A DNA stretch of 64,000 nucleotides. Source: Eleftheria terrae. Lineage in GTDB: Bacteria > Pseudomonadota > Gammaproteobacteria > Burkholderiales > Burkholderiaceae_C. How positions within the stretch are numbered: position 1 is the first letter of the stretch; each line of letters opens with the position of its first letter. Where the stretch lies: the NCBI RefSeq assembly GCF_030419005.1, contig NZ_CP106953.1, positions 372,001 to 436,000 of the forward strand. The letters are read 5' to 3'. The translations under genes were made by a program, and so were the position numbers. Shown in pieces: positions 1 to 10,570 of the stretch. The notes beneath the pieces are model-generated. The model had not been told where the DNA came from, did no database searches, and was given only the letters and a program-made list of their open reading frames with translations.

Positions 1-146
1 CGCTCATAGAAAAGGCGAAATTGTGGGTAAAAGCAAGCCTGACCGTACGCTTACGCTCGGGCCGGTCACACTCGACCAGAACCTGCGTCTAAAGTGCCCG
101 GCTGTGACGGCGCCGCTGCACCGGCTTGGAGTCCATAGGCGTCCAC

Positions 147-314
147 CTAAAGCCAAATGGAAGATCGATAGCCCTCACTCCGCTCGGCGACGGGGAAGTG
201 GCTGATGCACACGTCCTCGAAATCAAAACTGAGAATGCCCTGCACGCTGATGTCTTGGCCGTCCAACTCTGCCAAACGCGCGAGAGCTTGGTTGACTGAA
301 AGATGATGTTCCAT
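147..314 (-). CDS. small hypothetical protein (55 aa)
   Basis: An ATG at 314 opens a 55-codon frame ending in TAG at 147-149. The protein starts MEHHLSVNQALARLAELDG and ends RSSIWL, with a balanced, mostly acidic composition that reads like a real soluble protein rather than a shadow frame. No domain is recognised. The frame is open upstream of the ATG towards the palindromic repeat at 341-386, so the true start may lie further upstream. It is the last member of a row of small minus-strand genes separated by that repeat. Function unknown; it could also be a fragment of a longer gene. Confidence 0.45.
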   Translation of the reverse strand: MEHHLSVNQALARLAELDGQDISVQGILSFDFEDVCISHFPVAERSEGYRSSIWL

Positions 315-340
315 GGCGTCCCAGCCTACCTTGTCGAAGT

Positions 341-386
341 CCGCTTCCGCTGCAGTGCAGCCGCCGCTCCAGGCTGAGAGCGGTCG
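341..386. repeat. palindromic intergenic repeat, copy 1
   Basis: Imperfect palindrome (CCGCTTCCGCTGCAG ... CTGAGAGCGG). It matches copies at 1097-1142 and 1533-1580 with a few substitutions. It lies just 3' of the stop codon of the minus-strand gene at 407-997. Confidence 0.7.
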
Positions 387-406
387 CTAGCGCGCTAGAG
401 TCCCGG

Positions 407-997
407 TCAGTTTGAGCTGTCGTATCTCCTTCGGAGTGCTTCCATCAGTTGGGCTCGGTCTTCCTCAAGACCAAGAACAACGGTTTCAACAACCGGCTTC
501 CGCTGCGGCTCTGACACGCGAGGCAGGCACTTACCGACGTACTTGGCCGCGTCCGAGAGAGCATTGCGGCAGTACGCGTTCGAAATCGAGTCCCAAGCCA
601 AGGCTATCGCGTGCGCGATGAAAACAGAGAAGTTGCCCGCCTTGCCGCCGTTTCCTCCGACCTTCAACGCGATCGCCCCAGCACGGAGATGCAGCAGTTC
701 GGTTGGCATGCCATCGATGATGATGCCGGGGACGGCGTCAGGCGAAGTTGCGATTGGGGTCATCGAGTCAAGCAGGCCGCCAAACTCGGCCTGCCTGATA
801 GGGCCTTCACCGCGGTCGGTGAGCACCGGCGACGGCTCGAAATGCCGCCAAATCATCGTCCGCGCGCACACCACCGAGACCTTTCCAAGCCCGAATGTGA
901 TGCAGATTTCGGGATGGAACGATGGCATGAGCAACAAGCGAATCGCTTCCGCGGCGTCCGTGCACGTAGGATCGTTCTTGAACGACGCGATCCCCAT
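407..997 (-). CDS. hypothetical protein (196 aa)
   Basis: A 196-residue frame from ATG at 997 to a stop at 407. The sequence has an amphipathic pattern, a central region with IIIDGMPTELLHLRAGAIAL, and a glycine-lysine stretch (KVGGNGGKAGNF), followed by a helix-like C-terminus rich in Arg and Glu. There is no signal peptide, membrane segment or motif I can name. A weak AGG lies about 13 nt upstream of the ATG. The opposite strand also has long frames here, but their composition (Arg/Pro/Cys-rich) is typical of shadows. The gene is followed immediately by palindromic repeat copy 1. Function unknown. Confidence 0.6.
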   Translation of the reverse strand: MGIASFKNDPTCTDAAEAIRLLLMPSFHPEICITFGLGKVSVVCARTMIWRHFEPSPVLTDRGEGPIRQAEFGGLLDSMTPIATSPDAVPGIIIDGMPTELLHLRAGAIALKVGGNGGKAGNFSVFIAHAIALAWDSISNAYCRNALSDAAKYVGKCLPRVSEPQRKPVVETVVLGLEEDRAQLMEALRRRYDSSN

Positions 998-1096
998 AGA
1001 TCTGCAAATTGCCTCGGACGTATAGGCGTCTGTTTTCGTGGTGCGCCAGCTTACCTGACGGCCAAGTCCCCCGCTGCATCCGCCAACGCCAACGTC

Positions 1097-1142
1097 TGCT
1101 TCCGCTGCGGAGCCGCCAGCCGCTTCAGGCTGGAAGCGGTCT
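1097..1142. repeat. palindromic intergenic repeat, copy 2
   Basis: Core TTCCGCTGCGGAGCCGCCAG, with the outer arm GAAGCGGTC on the right; it nearly matches copy 3. It abuts the stop codon (1141-1143) of the minus-strand gene at 1141-1473. Confidence 0.75.
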
Positions 1143-1473
1143 ATTCCCGGTCCGGGAACAGGGTCGAATAGCTGGGGTGTGAAATGCCGAGAACGGCGAC
1201 CTCAATCCCATCCTCTCCGACTTCGTCCGAGTGGTCTGCGATGCTGACGCCCTCGCATTTGAGGACCATGCCATCCTGCGTTCTCACCGCCAGCCTTTCT
1301 TGGTGCTGCCCTTCTTCCGCCGTCAGCACCCGATTCTTCACCTTGGCGTAGTCAGCCTTCGGGACTAACCGGCCGAACGCGACGCCCATTGACGGGTCCC
1401 CAGACTCCAGCGCAGATGTTCCGACAACGACAGAACCGAAGAGGATTTCGAAGCGTTGAGGGGAGTCGGACAT
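1141..1473 (-). CDS. hypothetical protein (110 aa)
   Basis: A frame of 110 codons from ATG at 1473, starting MSDSPQRFEILFGSVVVG. It looks like a small acidic beta-rich domain (EDGIEVAVLG near the C-terminus). It has no signal peptide, cysteine pairs or recognisable motif. The stop overlaps the edge of palindromic repeat copy 2, and copy 3 lies about 60 bp upstream of the start, so the gene is bracketed by two near-identical repeats in the manner of a cassette. Function unknown; a small immunity or accessory protein is possible but not shown. Confidence 0.6.
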   Translation of the reverse strand: MSDSPQRFEILFGSVVVGTSALESGDPSMGVAFGRLVPKADYAKVKNRVLTAEEGQHQERLAVRTQDGMVLKCEGVSIADHSDEVGEDGIEVAVLGISHPSYSTLFPDRE

Positions 1474-1532
1474 AGATTGTCGGCCGTAGCGGGAACGCCA
1501 ACAGCATATCTGTGTTCACGTTGACTGCGAAC

Positions 1533-1580
1533 GACCGCTTCCGCTGCAGAGCCGCCAGCCGCTTCAGGCTGAAAGCGGTC
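1533..1580. repeat. palindromic intergenic repeat, copy 3
   Basis: The best-preserved copy. GACCGCTT at 1533 pairs with AAGCGGTC at the right end, and an inner CAGCC-GCTTCA-GGCTG hairpin is visible. It lies about 34 bp beyond the stop of the minus-strand gene at 1614-1994. Confidence 0.8.
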
Positions 1581-1613
1581 TTCGAGTCCTTGATCGCAGA
1601 TCGGTAGCGGCTC

Positions 1614-1994
1614 TCAAAGCCCACGAAAAGTAGTGCTCGACTTGCCGCATAGACAAGCGAGTTTCCAAGCGGACGTTGGACTTCCGAGGGCTTCGCCGGT
1701 GATCGACCCCTGGCAAAAATGGCAGGATTGATCGATTGGCTCGTTGGCCTGCAACTGTCCCAGCGCCGCAAGAACTTGCTCGGCCCCTGCCGGTAGGCTC
1801 CTGTCTGGCGGAGGCCGTTTGCTGTCCGTCGTGGTGGCTCCGGCGTCCTCGCTCCATACCCGATGACCGATCTTCCGCGCTTCGTCCAGCTCAACGTCGA
1901 ACACGCCGCAGAGAAGCGCGACGCACTCGAACCTCTTGAAGCCGTCCTTCAGAGCTTGCCTGTACACCTCTTCCGACGTTGCGCCGTTTCGCAT
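1614..1994 (-). CDS. hypothetical protein, 5' end probably removed by an IS5 fragment
   Basis: The frame from the ATGs at 1994/1997 to the stop at 1614 gives about 126 residues. The N-terminal part (TSEEVYRQALKDGFKRFE) is helical and plausible. The C-terminal part carries two cysteine pairs, CHFCQG and CLCG, that could bind a metal. No ribosome-binding site precedes the ATGs: directly upstream, at about 2000, the DNA becomes transposase sequence. The first residues of the original gene were therefore probably lost when the truncated IS5-family copy arrived. Palindromic repeat copy 3 lies downstream. Function unknown. Confidence 0.5.
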   Translation of the reverse strand: MRNGATSEEVYRQALKDGFKRFECVALLCGVFDVELDEARKIGHRVWSEDAGATTTDSKRPPPDRSLPAGAEQVLAALGQLQANEPIDQSCHFCQGSITGEALGSPTSAWKLACLCGKSSTTFRGL

Positions 1995-1999
1995 CATCG

Positions 2000-2837
2000 A
2001 CTGGCTGTCCAAGGAACACTTCAGTGTGGACGGCACGCTGATCCAGGCGTGGGCCAGCCACAAGAGCTTTGTGCCCAAGAAGGCCGGCGACGACGACGAC
2101 GCGGGCGGTGGCAGCAGCAACGATGGCAGCGACTTCCGGGGCCAGCCGCGCAGCAACGACACGCACGAATCGAAGACCGATCCAGACAGCCGCCTGTATC
2201 GCAAGGGCAAGACTGCCAGCGAGATGCGCTTCATGGGCCACACGCTGATGGACAACCGGCACGGCCTGATCGTCAATGCCGTGGTCACTCAGGCAGACGA
2301 GCGGGCGGCGGCCCGGGCCAGGCATCAACGATGCCCGGCAGGTCAACCCCGAGGCGGTGATCACGCTGGGTGCAGACAAGGGCTACGACGCGGCGCAGTT
2401 CATCGCCGAGTTGCAGCAGCTCAAGGTCGAGCCTCATGTGGCGCAGAACAAGTCGGGGCGTCGCTCGGCGGTGCCCGATGAGATCGCCCAGACCGACGGG
2501 TACGCGTTGTCGATGCAATGCCGCAAGCGCATCGAGCAGGCCTTCGGGTGGGCCAAGACCATCGGCTCGATCCGGCAGGTGATGGTGCGCGGACTCAAGA
2601 AGGTGGACCAGTTGTTCGTGCTGAACATGGCGGCCTACAACTTGGTGCGCATGCGCTCGCTGGGACAGGTCCGTCTGCAAGGCGCCAGATGAGCAGCGCA
2701 GGTGCGCAACTCGGCCCTCCACAGGGGCGAACCGGCCTGGAAATGGCCCTTCTGACACTCCTCGCGACGGCAGCTACCGAAACTCCATCAGCTCGCGGGT
2801 CGAGGTAGGTGCTTCAGCTCAGTATTTCAGCAGCCTG
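2000..2837 (+). mobile_element. truncated IS5-family element (3' part), transposase pseudogene
   Basis: This stretch matches the 3' two thirds of the complete IS5-family element at 38173-39527. It begins mid-gene at the CTGGCTGTCCAAGG of the transposase and runs to the right terminal repeat (GTATTTCAGCAGCCTG). CTAG at 2838-2841 is the expected target duplication. The first catalytic block (SVDGTLIQAW) and the later RIEQAFGW block are present. A short deletion near 2298-2315, where the full copy encodes GYAERAAARAM, shifts the frame and kills the gene. The left end is absent, so the copy cannot move on its own. Confidence 0.85.
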
Positions 2838-2859
2838 CTAGTGCCTATAGACTGGCGGC

Positions 2860-3279
2860 GTGGACAGGCCCAATTCCTATACCTTGCTTGTACATGAGGC
2901 TTTACATGACGGGCGCTTCGTGGTAACCAACGCGTCATCGGCCGATGTGCCGATCGCCACGCTCTTCGTCGGTCTCGTTGCCGAGCAAGGCGCGGTGGAT
3001 GGTGACGGCGTCTACCGAGTTGCGCACCGGGACGCGGCCACCACCGTCTCTTTACGGGTGGTCGGCATCGAGTTCTTCCGTAGGTCAGTCGACTTCATTC
3101 CCAAGGGGCACCATGCCGGAGTCAAGTTCGAAGGTGACGACAGCGACGTATTGCGGGCCATCTTGCAACGCCATGAGAAGCCTTGGCAGGTGCTACTTCG
3201 CGCTAACGTAGTTAGCGGTCGTCGTCCTCATGAGGAACACACTCAAGCTGCACATCCGTGGAAGCCAATAGCGCCCTGA
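2860..3279 (+). CDS. hypothetical protein (139 aa)
   Basis: The frame runs from GTG at 2860 to a stop at 3279, starting MDRPNSYTLLVHEALHDG. It is a mixed alpha/beta soluble protein with no named domain. The start lies only about 20 bp beyond the right end of the IS5 fragment and has no clear Shine-Dalgarno, so expression signals may have been lost or replaced. The last ~22 codons overlap the end of the convergent gene at 3212-3754, an unusually long tail-to-tail overlap; the real C-terminus may have been altered. Function unknown. Confidence 0.5.
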   Translation: MDRPNSYTLLVHEALHDGRFVVTNASSADVPIATLFVGLVAEQGAVDGDGVYRVAHRDAATTVSLRVVGIEFFRRSVDFIPKGHHAGVKFEGDDSDVLRAILQRHEKPWQVLLRANVVSGRRPHEEHTQAAHPWKPIAP

Positions 3280-3754
3280 CCTCGGACATCCGATATGGGG
3301 CCAATGCGCCCACTATCAGGCCCCCATCCGACGACAGTTGCGCCGCGAGCTGGTTCAAGGGAAGCTGCCGAGCCTCGATGAAAACGTCCCGCATACACTT
3401 TAGCGTGGCCGCGGACACCGGCGCTGCTGCCTTTGCTGCCATGACCGGCATGCGCTCTGATCTTGGCATCTCGGGCCAGGTGTAGCTCACCGTCCCTTCC
3501 TTCTTCCACTCGCACCTGGTGCAGCGCAGCTCGAAGAGCCCGCCAACCTCGCTGAAGTCGAGCGTTCCATGGCATTGCGGGCAGGCGGCTTTCATGCAGT
3601 CAGGGTAATCGATGACTCTGTCACAGCTCGCGCAGCTCGGTGGGTAACTGGCCCGCGCTTTGGATTCACCGTAAGCGTCAATACCCCGCAGTTTGCCATC
3701 GGTGGGGCAATAGCTCCTCAATCCGGCGGTTCGGAAATGTCGGCAGTCAGCCAA
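3212..3754 (-). CDS. hypothetical zinc-ribbon-like protein (about 180 aa)
   Basis: The N-terminal half carries several cysteine pairs: CASC at about residue 42, CPQC at about 58 and CTRC at about 78. This suggests one or two zinc ribbons. The C-terminal half (MSEVRALLASTDVQLECVPH) looks like a compact helical domain. The only in-frame start, a TTG at 3754, lies right at the junction with an IS66 transposase relic, so the native start was probably removed and the gene may be 5'-truncated. It is convergent with and overlaps the gene at 2860-3279. Function unknown; binding of nucleic acid or protein through the ribbon is only a guess. Confidence 0.5.
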   Translation of the reverse strand: MADCRHFRTAGLRSYCPTDGKLRGIDAYGESKARASYPPSCASCDRVIDYPDCMKAACPQCHGTLDFSEVGGLFELRCTRCEWKKEGTVSYTWPEMPRSERMPVMAAKAAAPVSAATLKCMRDVFIEARQLPLNQLAAQLSSDGGLIVGALAPYRMSEVRALLASTDVQLECVPHEDDDR

Positions 3755-3896
3755 GCTGAACGGCCACGACCCGTGGACTTACCTCAAGGACGTGCTGACC
3801 CGGCTGCCGACGCATCCGAACCGGTGCATCGAGGAGTTGCTGCCACTGAATCGCCCCGGGATTTGTGGAGGCTCCAACTCTTGAGAAGATGGAGCC

Positions 3897-5122
<1,226 letters not shown>

Positions 5123-5209
5123 CCACTTAAACCAACCAGCCTCCACGAAAGCCGGGGCGATTCAAACTGCTGCCGCATCGGTGGGCACCGTCCAATGCCG
5201 CTTACGCCT

Positions 5210-5593
5210 CTAAACGGCCAACTCGACTACCTGAGCATCGCCCAGATACTCGCTAGAAAGCAGGCGCGCGAACTCGACGACTTCCGCTACCGACTCACCA
5301 GGATGCGAGGACGTGAGCAGGAAGCGGCGGGGATCCGAACCGTCTCCCACAACCAGCTCGTCGATGATCTCCTCGACGCGCTCGCAGTCGTGGCCCACGA
5401 CTCCGACGAACTTGACACCATCGGTGATGAACTGCTCGACCAACTGGTCCAAAGCAACGTGATACCCCGTGGGGCAGTGAAGCACGATCTTGGTCGCGTA
5501 GGGCATCGTGGGCAGCGGTGAACGATCCAACGTAGTAGCTGGCAGGATAGCTTGCTCAACGCTAGGTCCCAACTGTTCCACATCGCACGTCAA
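5210..5593 (-). CDS. hypothetical protein (about 127 aa)
   Basis: The frame starts at 5593; a shorter start, MPYATKIVLHCPTGY, lies about 28 codons in and looks more natural. The core alternates hydrophobic strands and helices (FVGVVGHDCERVEEIIDELV), a Rossmann-like pattern with strand-end glycines and GDGSDPRRFLLTSSHPGE. No catalytic motif can be named. The stop at 5210 lies just 3' of the IS66 right end, and IS3-B begins about 20 bp upstream of the first start, so the gene survives as an island between mobile elements. Function unknown. Confidence 0.55.
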   Translation of the reverse strand: MTCDVEQLGPSVEQAILPATTLDRSPLPTMPYATKIVLHCPTGYHVALDQLVEQFITDGVKFVGVVGHDCERVEEIIDELVVGDGSDPRRFLLTSSHPGESVAEVVEFARLLSSEYLGDAQVVELAV

Positions 5594-5654
5594 GATGGGA
5601 TGCCTGGACGCTTACGGTCTAGAGTCCGATCAACCCGAGATGGAGATCGGACCG

Positions 5655-5915
5655 ATGAAGAAGCGATACACCGAGGAGCAGATCATTGGCTTCCTGCGCG
5701 AAGCGGATGCAGGCCTGCCGGTCAAGGAGTTGTGCCGCAAGTACGGCTTCAGTGAACCGAGCTACTACGCCTGGAAAGCCAAGTTCGGTGGCATGAAGGT
5801 GTCGGACGCGCAACGCCTGAAGGCGCTGGAAGCCGAGAACGCGAAGCTGAAGAAGCTGTTGGCCAACTCAATGCTCGAAGTGGACGCGATGCGCGAGGTG
5901 CTCAAGGGAAAGTAG
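5655..5915 (+). CDS. IS3-B copy 1 transposase OrfA
   Basis: An 86-residue DNA-binding subunit, IS407-like. The helix-turn-helix (TEEQIIGFLREADAGLPVKE, then YGFSEPSYYAWKAKFGG) is followed by a coiled coil (LKALEAENAKLKKLLANSML). The start is the ATG at 5655; an in-frame ATG at 5640 is also possible. The frame is open and equivalent to the copy at 33679-33939. Its partner orfB is destroyed by two insertions, so OrfA alone might act as a repressor or have no role. Confidence 0.85.
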   Translation: MKKRYTEEQIIGFLREADAGLPVKELCRKYGFSEPSYYAWKAKFGGMKVSDAQRLKALEAENAKLKKLLANSMLEVDAMREVLKGK

Positions 5916-6094
5916 TTGCCGTGTCGGCGCGACGCGAGGTCGTGCGGCAGCTGCAGGCCCGGGGCCTGAGCGAACGCCAGGCGCTGAAGCTGATGGGCAT
6001 GAGCCCGAGCACGCTGCGCTACCGACCCCACGACGACGGCAATGTGAATCGCCCCGGGATTTGTGGAGGCTCCAACTCTTGAGAAGATGGAGCC

Positions 6095-7320
<1,226 letters not shown>

Positions 7321-7846
7321 CCACTTAAACCAGCCAGCCTCCACGAAACCCGGGGCGATTCAATGTGGCCCTGCGAGAGAAGTTGAAGGAGCTCGCCGGC
7401 CAGCATCGCCGCCACGGCTCCGAATGCTGCAGAGCAGGCTGCGCATTGACGGCTGGGCCATCAACGTCAAGCGCACCTACCGTATCTACCGCGAGGAAGG
7501 CCTCATGGTGCGCAAGCGCCGGCGCAAGAAGCTGCCGGTGCCCGAGCGCCAGCCACTGCTGCGACCGACGCAATCCAACGAGGTGTGGAGCATGGACTTC
7601 GTGTTCGACGAACTGGCCAACGGCCGGCGGGTGAAGACGCTGACCGTCGTGGACGACTGCAGCAAGGAGGCTGTGCAGATCGCAGCCGACACCTCGATCC
7701 CGACGCTGCACGTCACGCGCGTGCTCGACCAGGTCAAAGCCGAGCGCGGGCTGCCGAAGGTGATCCGCATGGACAACGGGCCGGAGTTCGCCGGCAGGAC
7801 GATGCAGCGCTGGGCGGCCACCAACGGCGTCGAACTACGCTTCATC

Positions 7847-9013
7847 TGTCATAGCTACGACTTGATCTGACATTACCCTTGCCCGACAGGGCGTTCAAGG
7901 AAGTCAGATGACACAAGATCAGAAGATCATTCGCAACAAGATCGGGCTATTGAAGCTGGCGCAGACGCTGGGCAGCGTATCAGAAGCATGCAAGGTGCTG
8001 GGTTTCAGCCGAGACAGCTTCTACCGCTTCAAGGAACTGTACGAGACGGGCGGAGAAACGGCGCTCGCAGAGATCTCCCGCAAGAAGCCCAACCTGAAGA
8101 ACCGGGCGGACCCCATCATCGAGCGAGCGGTGATCGACTTCGCGCTGGAGCAGCCGGCATACGGCCAGGTGCGCGTTGCCAACGAGTTGAGAAAGCGCGC
8201 CATCAGCGTATCACCCGCTGGCGTGCGCACGATCTGGCTGCGCCATGACTTGCAGACCTTCCAACTGCGCCTGAAGGCGCTGTCGGCCAAGGTGGCGCAG
8301 GAGGGCGTGATTCTCACAGAGGATCAGGTCCGTGCGCTGGAGAAGGCCAAGCAGGAGAAGGAAGCGCACGGCGAGATCGAGACCGAGCACCCGGGCTACC
8401 TCGGCTCGCAGGACACCTACTACGTGGGCAATCTCAAAGGCGTAGGGCGCATCTACCAGCAGACCTTCATCGACACGTACAGCAAGCTCGCGTTCGTCAA
8501 ACTCTACGACCGCAAGCATGCGATCACGGCGGCGGATATGCTCAACGACCAGGTGCTGCCGTTCTTCGAGGAACACGGGGTGCCGCTGCTGCGCATCCTG
8601 ACCGACCGTGGCAGCGAGTACTGCGGCAACCGGGAGACGCACGAGTTCGCGCTGTATCTGGACCTGGAGAACATCGAGCACACGCGCACGCGCACGAAGA
8701 GGCCTCAGACCAACGGGATCTGCGAGCGCTTCCATCAGACCATCCAGAACGAGTTCTACGCCAGCGCCTTCCGGCGCAAGCTGTACAACTCGCTGGACGA
8801 ACTGCAGGTGGACGTTGACGAGTGGATGCAGAGCTACAACGCCGAGCGGACGCACTCGGGCAAGTACTGCTACGGTAAGACGCCGCTGCAGACCTTTATC
8901 GAGAGTGCAACGCTGGCGTACGATAAACAGCTGGATCAGATCAAGCAGACACCTCACGCCGATACGGCCGTCGCTTGACGGCTTGTCTGTCAGATCAAGT
9001 CTCGACTAGGACA
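7847..9013 (+). mobile_element. IS481-type element (complete)
   Basis: The terminal inverted repeats are TGTCATAGCTACGACTTGAT on the left and, in reverse complement, TGTCCTAGTCGAGACTTGAT on the right. The element lies inside the third part of IS3-B orfB. No clear target duplication is seen; compared with the uninterrupted copy, three bases (CAA) are missing at the junction. A fragment of the same element is present at 31425-31557. Confidence 0.85.
7908..8978 (+). CDS. IS481-family transposase
   Basis: A 356-residue single-frame DDE transposase. An N-terminal helix-turn-helix (LAQTLGSVSEACKVLGFSRD) is followed by a second winged-helix block (PAYGQVRVANELRKRAISVS). The integrase core has FIDTYSKLAFVKLYDRKHA (first Asp), ILTDRGSEYCGNRE (second Asp) and TNGICERFHQTIQNEF (Glu). 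The C-terminal AERTHSGKYCYGKTPLQTF is typical of the family. The start ATG at 7908 is preceded by CAAGGAAGTCAG, a fair ribosome-binding site. All catalytic blocks are intact, so it is probably functional. Confidence 0.9.
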   Translation: MTQDQKIIRNKIGLLKLAQTLGSVSEACKVLGFSRDSFYRFKELYETGGETALAEISRKKPNLKNRADPIIERAVIDFALEQPAYGQVRVANELRKRAISVSPAGVRTIWLRHDLQTFQLRLKALSAKVAQEGVILTEDQVRALEKAKQEKEAHGEIETEHPGYLGSQDTYYVGNLKGVGRIYQQTFIDTYSKLAFVKLYDRKHAITAADMLNDQVLPFFEEHGVPLLRILTDRGSEYCGNRETHEFALYLDLENIEHTRTRTKRPQTNGICERFHQTIQNEFYASAFRRKLYNSLDELQVDVDEWMQSYNAERTHSGKYCYGKTPLQTFIESATLAYDKQLDQIKQTPHADTAVA

Positions 9014-9351
9014 CCCGGCAAGCCCGTGCAGAACGCGTACATCGAGAGCTTCAACAGCCGCTTCCGTGACGAGTGCCCGTCGCAGCACTGGTTCGCGAGC
9101 CTCAGCCACATGCGCAGCGTCATTGACAACTGGCGCGACGACTGCAACCACCACCGGCCGCACAGCACCCTCGGGTACGTGCCACCGTCTGTGTTCGCCG
9201 CGCAGTGCCGCCAGCTCGCTGGCGGCACTGCGCAAACCACCGCATCAACTACGATGCAAACCCTTGGGCTCTAGATCGAAGTGCTACGAAACCTGGGGGC
9301 AGCGCAAGTCGACGCATTGTGTAGCTGCTGATAGATCCTTTACACCGCAAG

Positions 9352-9738
9352 TTAATTGAGCCAGTCCCAATCCGGATTCTCTTCGAAACGACGGAGGAAC
9401 TCTGGCCCAGATTCGATTCTGTCAAAGTCGTTATCAATCAAAGAGTTTTGCTGATTCACCACGAAAGCAAGCACCTCACTCAGAAATTTCACTTCCTTGA
9501 AGTTTGCGAGGAAGAAGTTTTGCGTCAAACCAACGGAAGCCAGCAACGACAACTCTTCTGGCTCATCGTAGTGGTTTGACAACGCCTGATTTTGATGAAA
9601 TTGAACTTCTTGACCTTGCCACGAAACAATCAGGCGCCCTTCGGCCGGACCGATAATCTCAAATTTCGACTTATGAAGCCACCGCTCAATATTGTGGAGA
9701 GAGTTTTCAGAGGAAAGAATAACTACCACGTCACGCAC
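9352..9738 (-). CDS. probable immunity protein of an orphan toxin tail (128 aa)
   Basis: The frame begins with GTG at 9738, one base after the TAA that ends the broken toxin tail upstream; CGGGAGATTAATGTG provides a GGGAG ribosome-binding site. The acidic soluble protein (EFLRRFEENPDWDWLN at the C-terminus) has no named domain, but its size, charge and position are those of immunity proteins paired with Rhs/YD-type C-terminal toxins. Unlike its partner it is intact, as expected if it still protects against sibling toxins. The right end of IS3-B lies 46 bp downstream. The immunity role is inferred from context only. Confidence 0.55.
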   Translation of the reverse strand: MRDVVVILSSENSLHNIERWLHKSKFEIIGPAEGRLIVSWQGQEVQFHQNQALSNHYDEPEELSLLASVGLTQNFFLANFKEVKFLSEVLAFVVNQQNSLIDNDFDRIESGPEFLRRFEENPDWDWLN

Positions 9739-9739
9739 A

Positions 9740-10099
9740 TTAATCTCCCGGGCGAAAAGTTTTCATGAGATCGTCAACGTTGCTGACAATCGTTATGCCG
9801 TTCTGATGAGCATCTTTCAGGACCGACGGCTTGAAGGACTGTCTTTTCCCGGCAATTTCAGTGGCATCGAAACCAATAACCGGTAGGCGAGTAAATTGTT
9901 GACTCGCTTAAATCTCTGAAACCATACCCTTTCCCGCTCCGACTTTAACTCGGATAACGTGCATGTTTGTCACACTATCAAAATCGATGTACAAGGTACC
10001 GTCAGGGCGGTAGATCTTGATTGCCGCCTGCTTGACATAACCAGGAGCACGCACCTCGACACCAGCAATGACATCCGCGACGCCTGGAGCCGAAGTCAC
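9740..10099 (-). pseudogene. orphan YD/Rhs-type toxin C-terminus, interrupted by a stop
   Basis: Two protein-like stretches lie in the same frame: 9911-10099 (GVEVRAPGYVKQAAIKIYRP ... GAGKGMVSEI) and 9743-9900 (LPVIGFDATEIAGKRQSFKP ... DDLMKTFRPGD). A TAA at 9908-9910 separates them. A shifted frame reads KRVNNLLA across the gap, so a pair of small indels is an alternative to one nonsense change. There is no YD repeat upstream and no convincing start, as expected for a displaced toxin tail. It sits after the terminator of the main toxin operon and directly before an intact small gene, the usual order of orphan toxin-immunity pairs. I do not recognise the toxin family. Confidence 0.5.
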
Positions 10100-10146
10100 G
10101 AAATTGTCTACTTACAGTGCCTGGAGCGCCGACATTGCCAGATTAA

Positions 10147-10166
10147 AACCCGCCTCGCGGCGGGTT
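10147..10166 (-). terminator. rho-independent terminator of the toxin-immunity operon
   Basis: An 8-bp perfect stem, AACCCGCC with loop TCGC (plus strand) and GGCGGGTT, followed on the minus strand by TTTTAAT. It lies about 20 bp beyond the stop of the immunity gene at 10184. Confidence 0.8.
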
Positions 10167-10183
10167 ATGATTCAGTCGGTTTA

Positions 10184-10570
10184 TTAGACTGGCTTGCAAT
10201 CATCAAATCCGCGCGCCACCAGAAGGCTTGACAGTTGTGCAGAGCAGTCAATGTGTCCTGTCGAATCCACCTCTGTTCCATCAAATACTGGCTGTAGTAG
10301 AGCCGTTGTAGCAGCTTGCGCCTGCCTCGCGGGAAGTGAAGTTCTGTACGAAACCTCAAGAACGCACTCTTGCACCTCTTGGTCTTCGGCTGGCCCAAAC
10401 AGCGTGAGTTGAACTTCACCGACACTCCCGACGTAAGCCGGCACCTCATCGAATCGACCCCCGTCCTCCTTAGTCAGAGGTATCCCGCACACTCGCGCTA
10501 GGTCAGCCGCCAAGTCGGGGAGCGAGCGGCGTGCATCGAATTCAACCGTGGCTAGAAAGTGAGTCATCAT
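10184..10570 (-). CDS. probable cognate immunity protein of the giant YD-repeat toxin (128 aa)
   Basis: The start ATG (10568-10570) overlaps the stop TGA of the giant YD-repeat gene in an ATGA junction, implying translational coupling. The protein starts MMTHFLATVEFDARRSLPDL; it is acidic, with no signal peptide or membrane segment, and probably stays in the cytoplasm. In polymorphic toxin systems the gene directly after the toxin end encodes its specific antidote. A clear intrinsic terminator follows at 10147-10166, defining a two-gene transcription unit. No family can be named; the immunity role rests on position, size and coupling. Confidence 0.65.
   Translation of the reverse strand: MMTHFLATVEFDARRSLPDLAADLARVCGIPLTKEDGGRFDEVPAYVGSVGEVQLTLFGPAEDQEVQECVLEVSYRTSLPARQAQAATTALLQPVFDGTEVDSTGHIDCSAQLSSLLVARGFDDCKPV

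Noticed and set aside
341..1580. Integron attC sites
   Set aside because: Spacing and position fit, but the conserved 7-bp core boxes are not seen; kept as a palindromic repeat and a finding only.
1352..2379. Several overlapping frames on both strands around the IS5 fragment (e.g. 1863-2360 plus, 1891-2379 minus)
   Set aside because: They cross the junction between the hypothetical gene and the transposase fragment and are out of frame with both.
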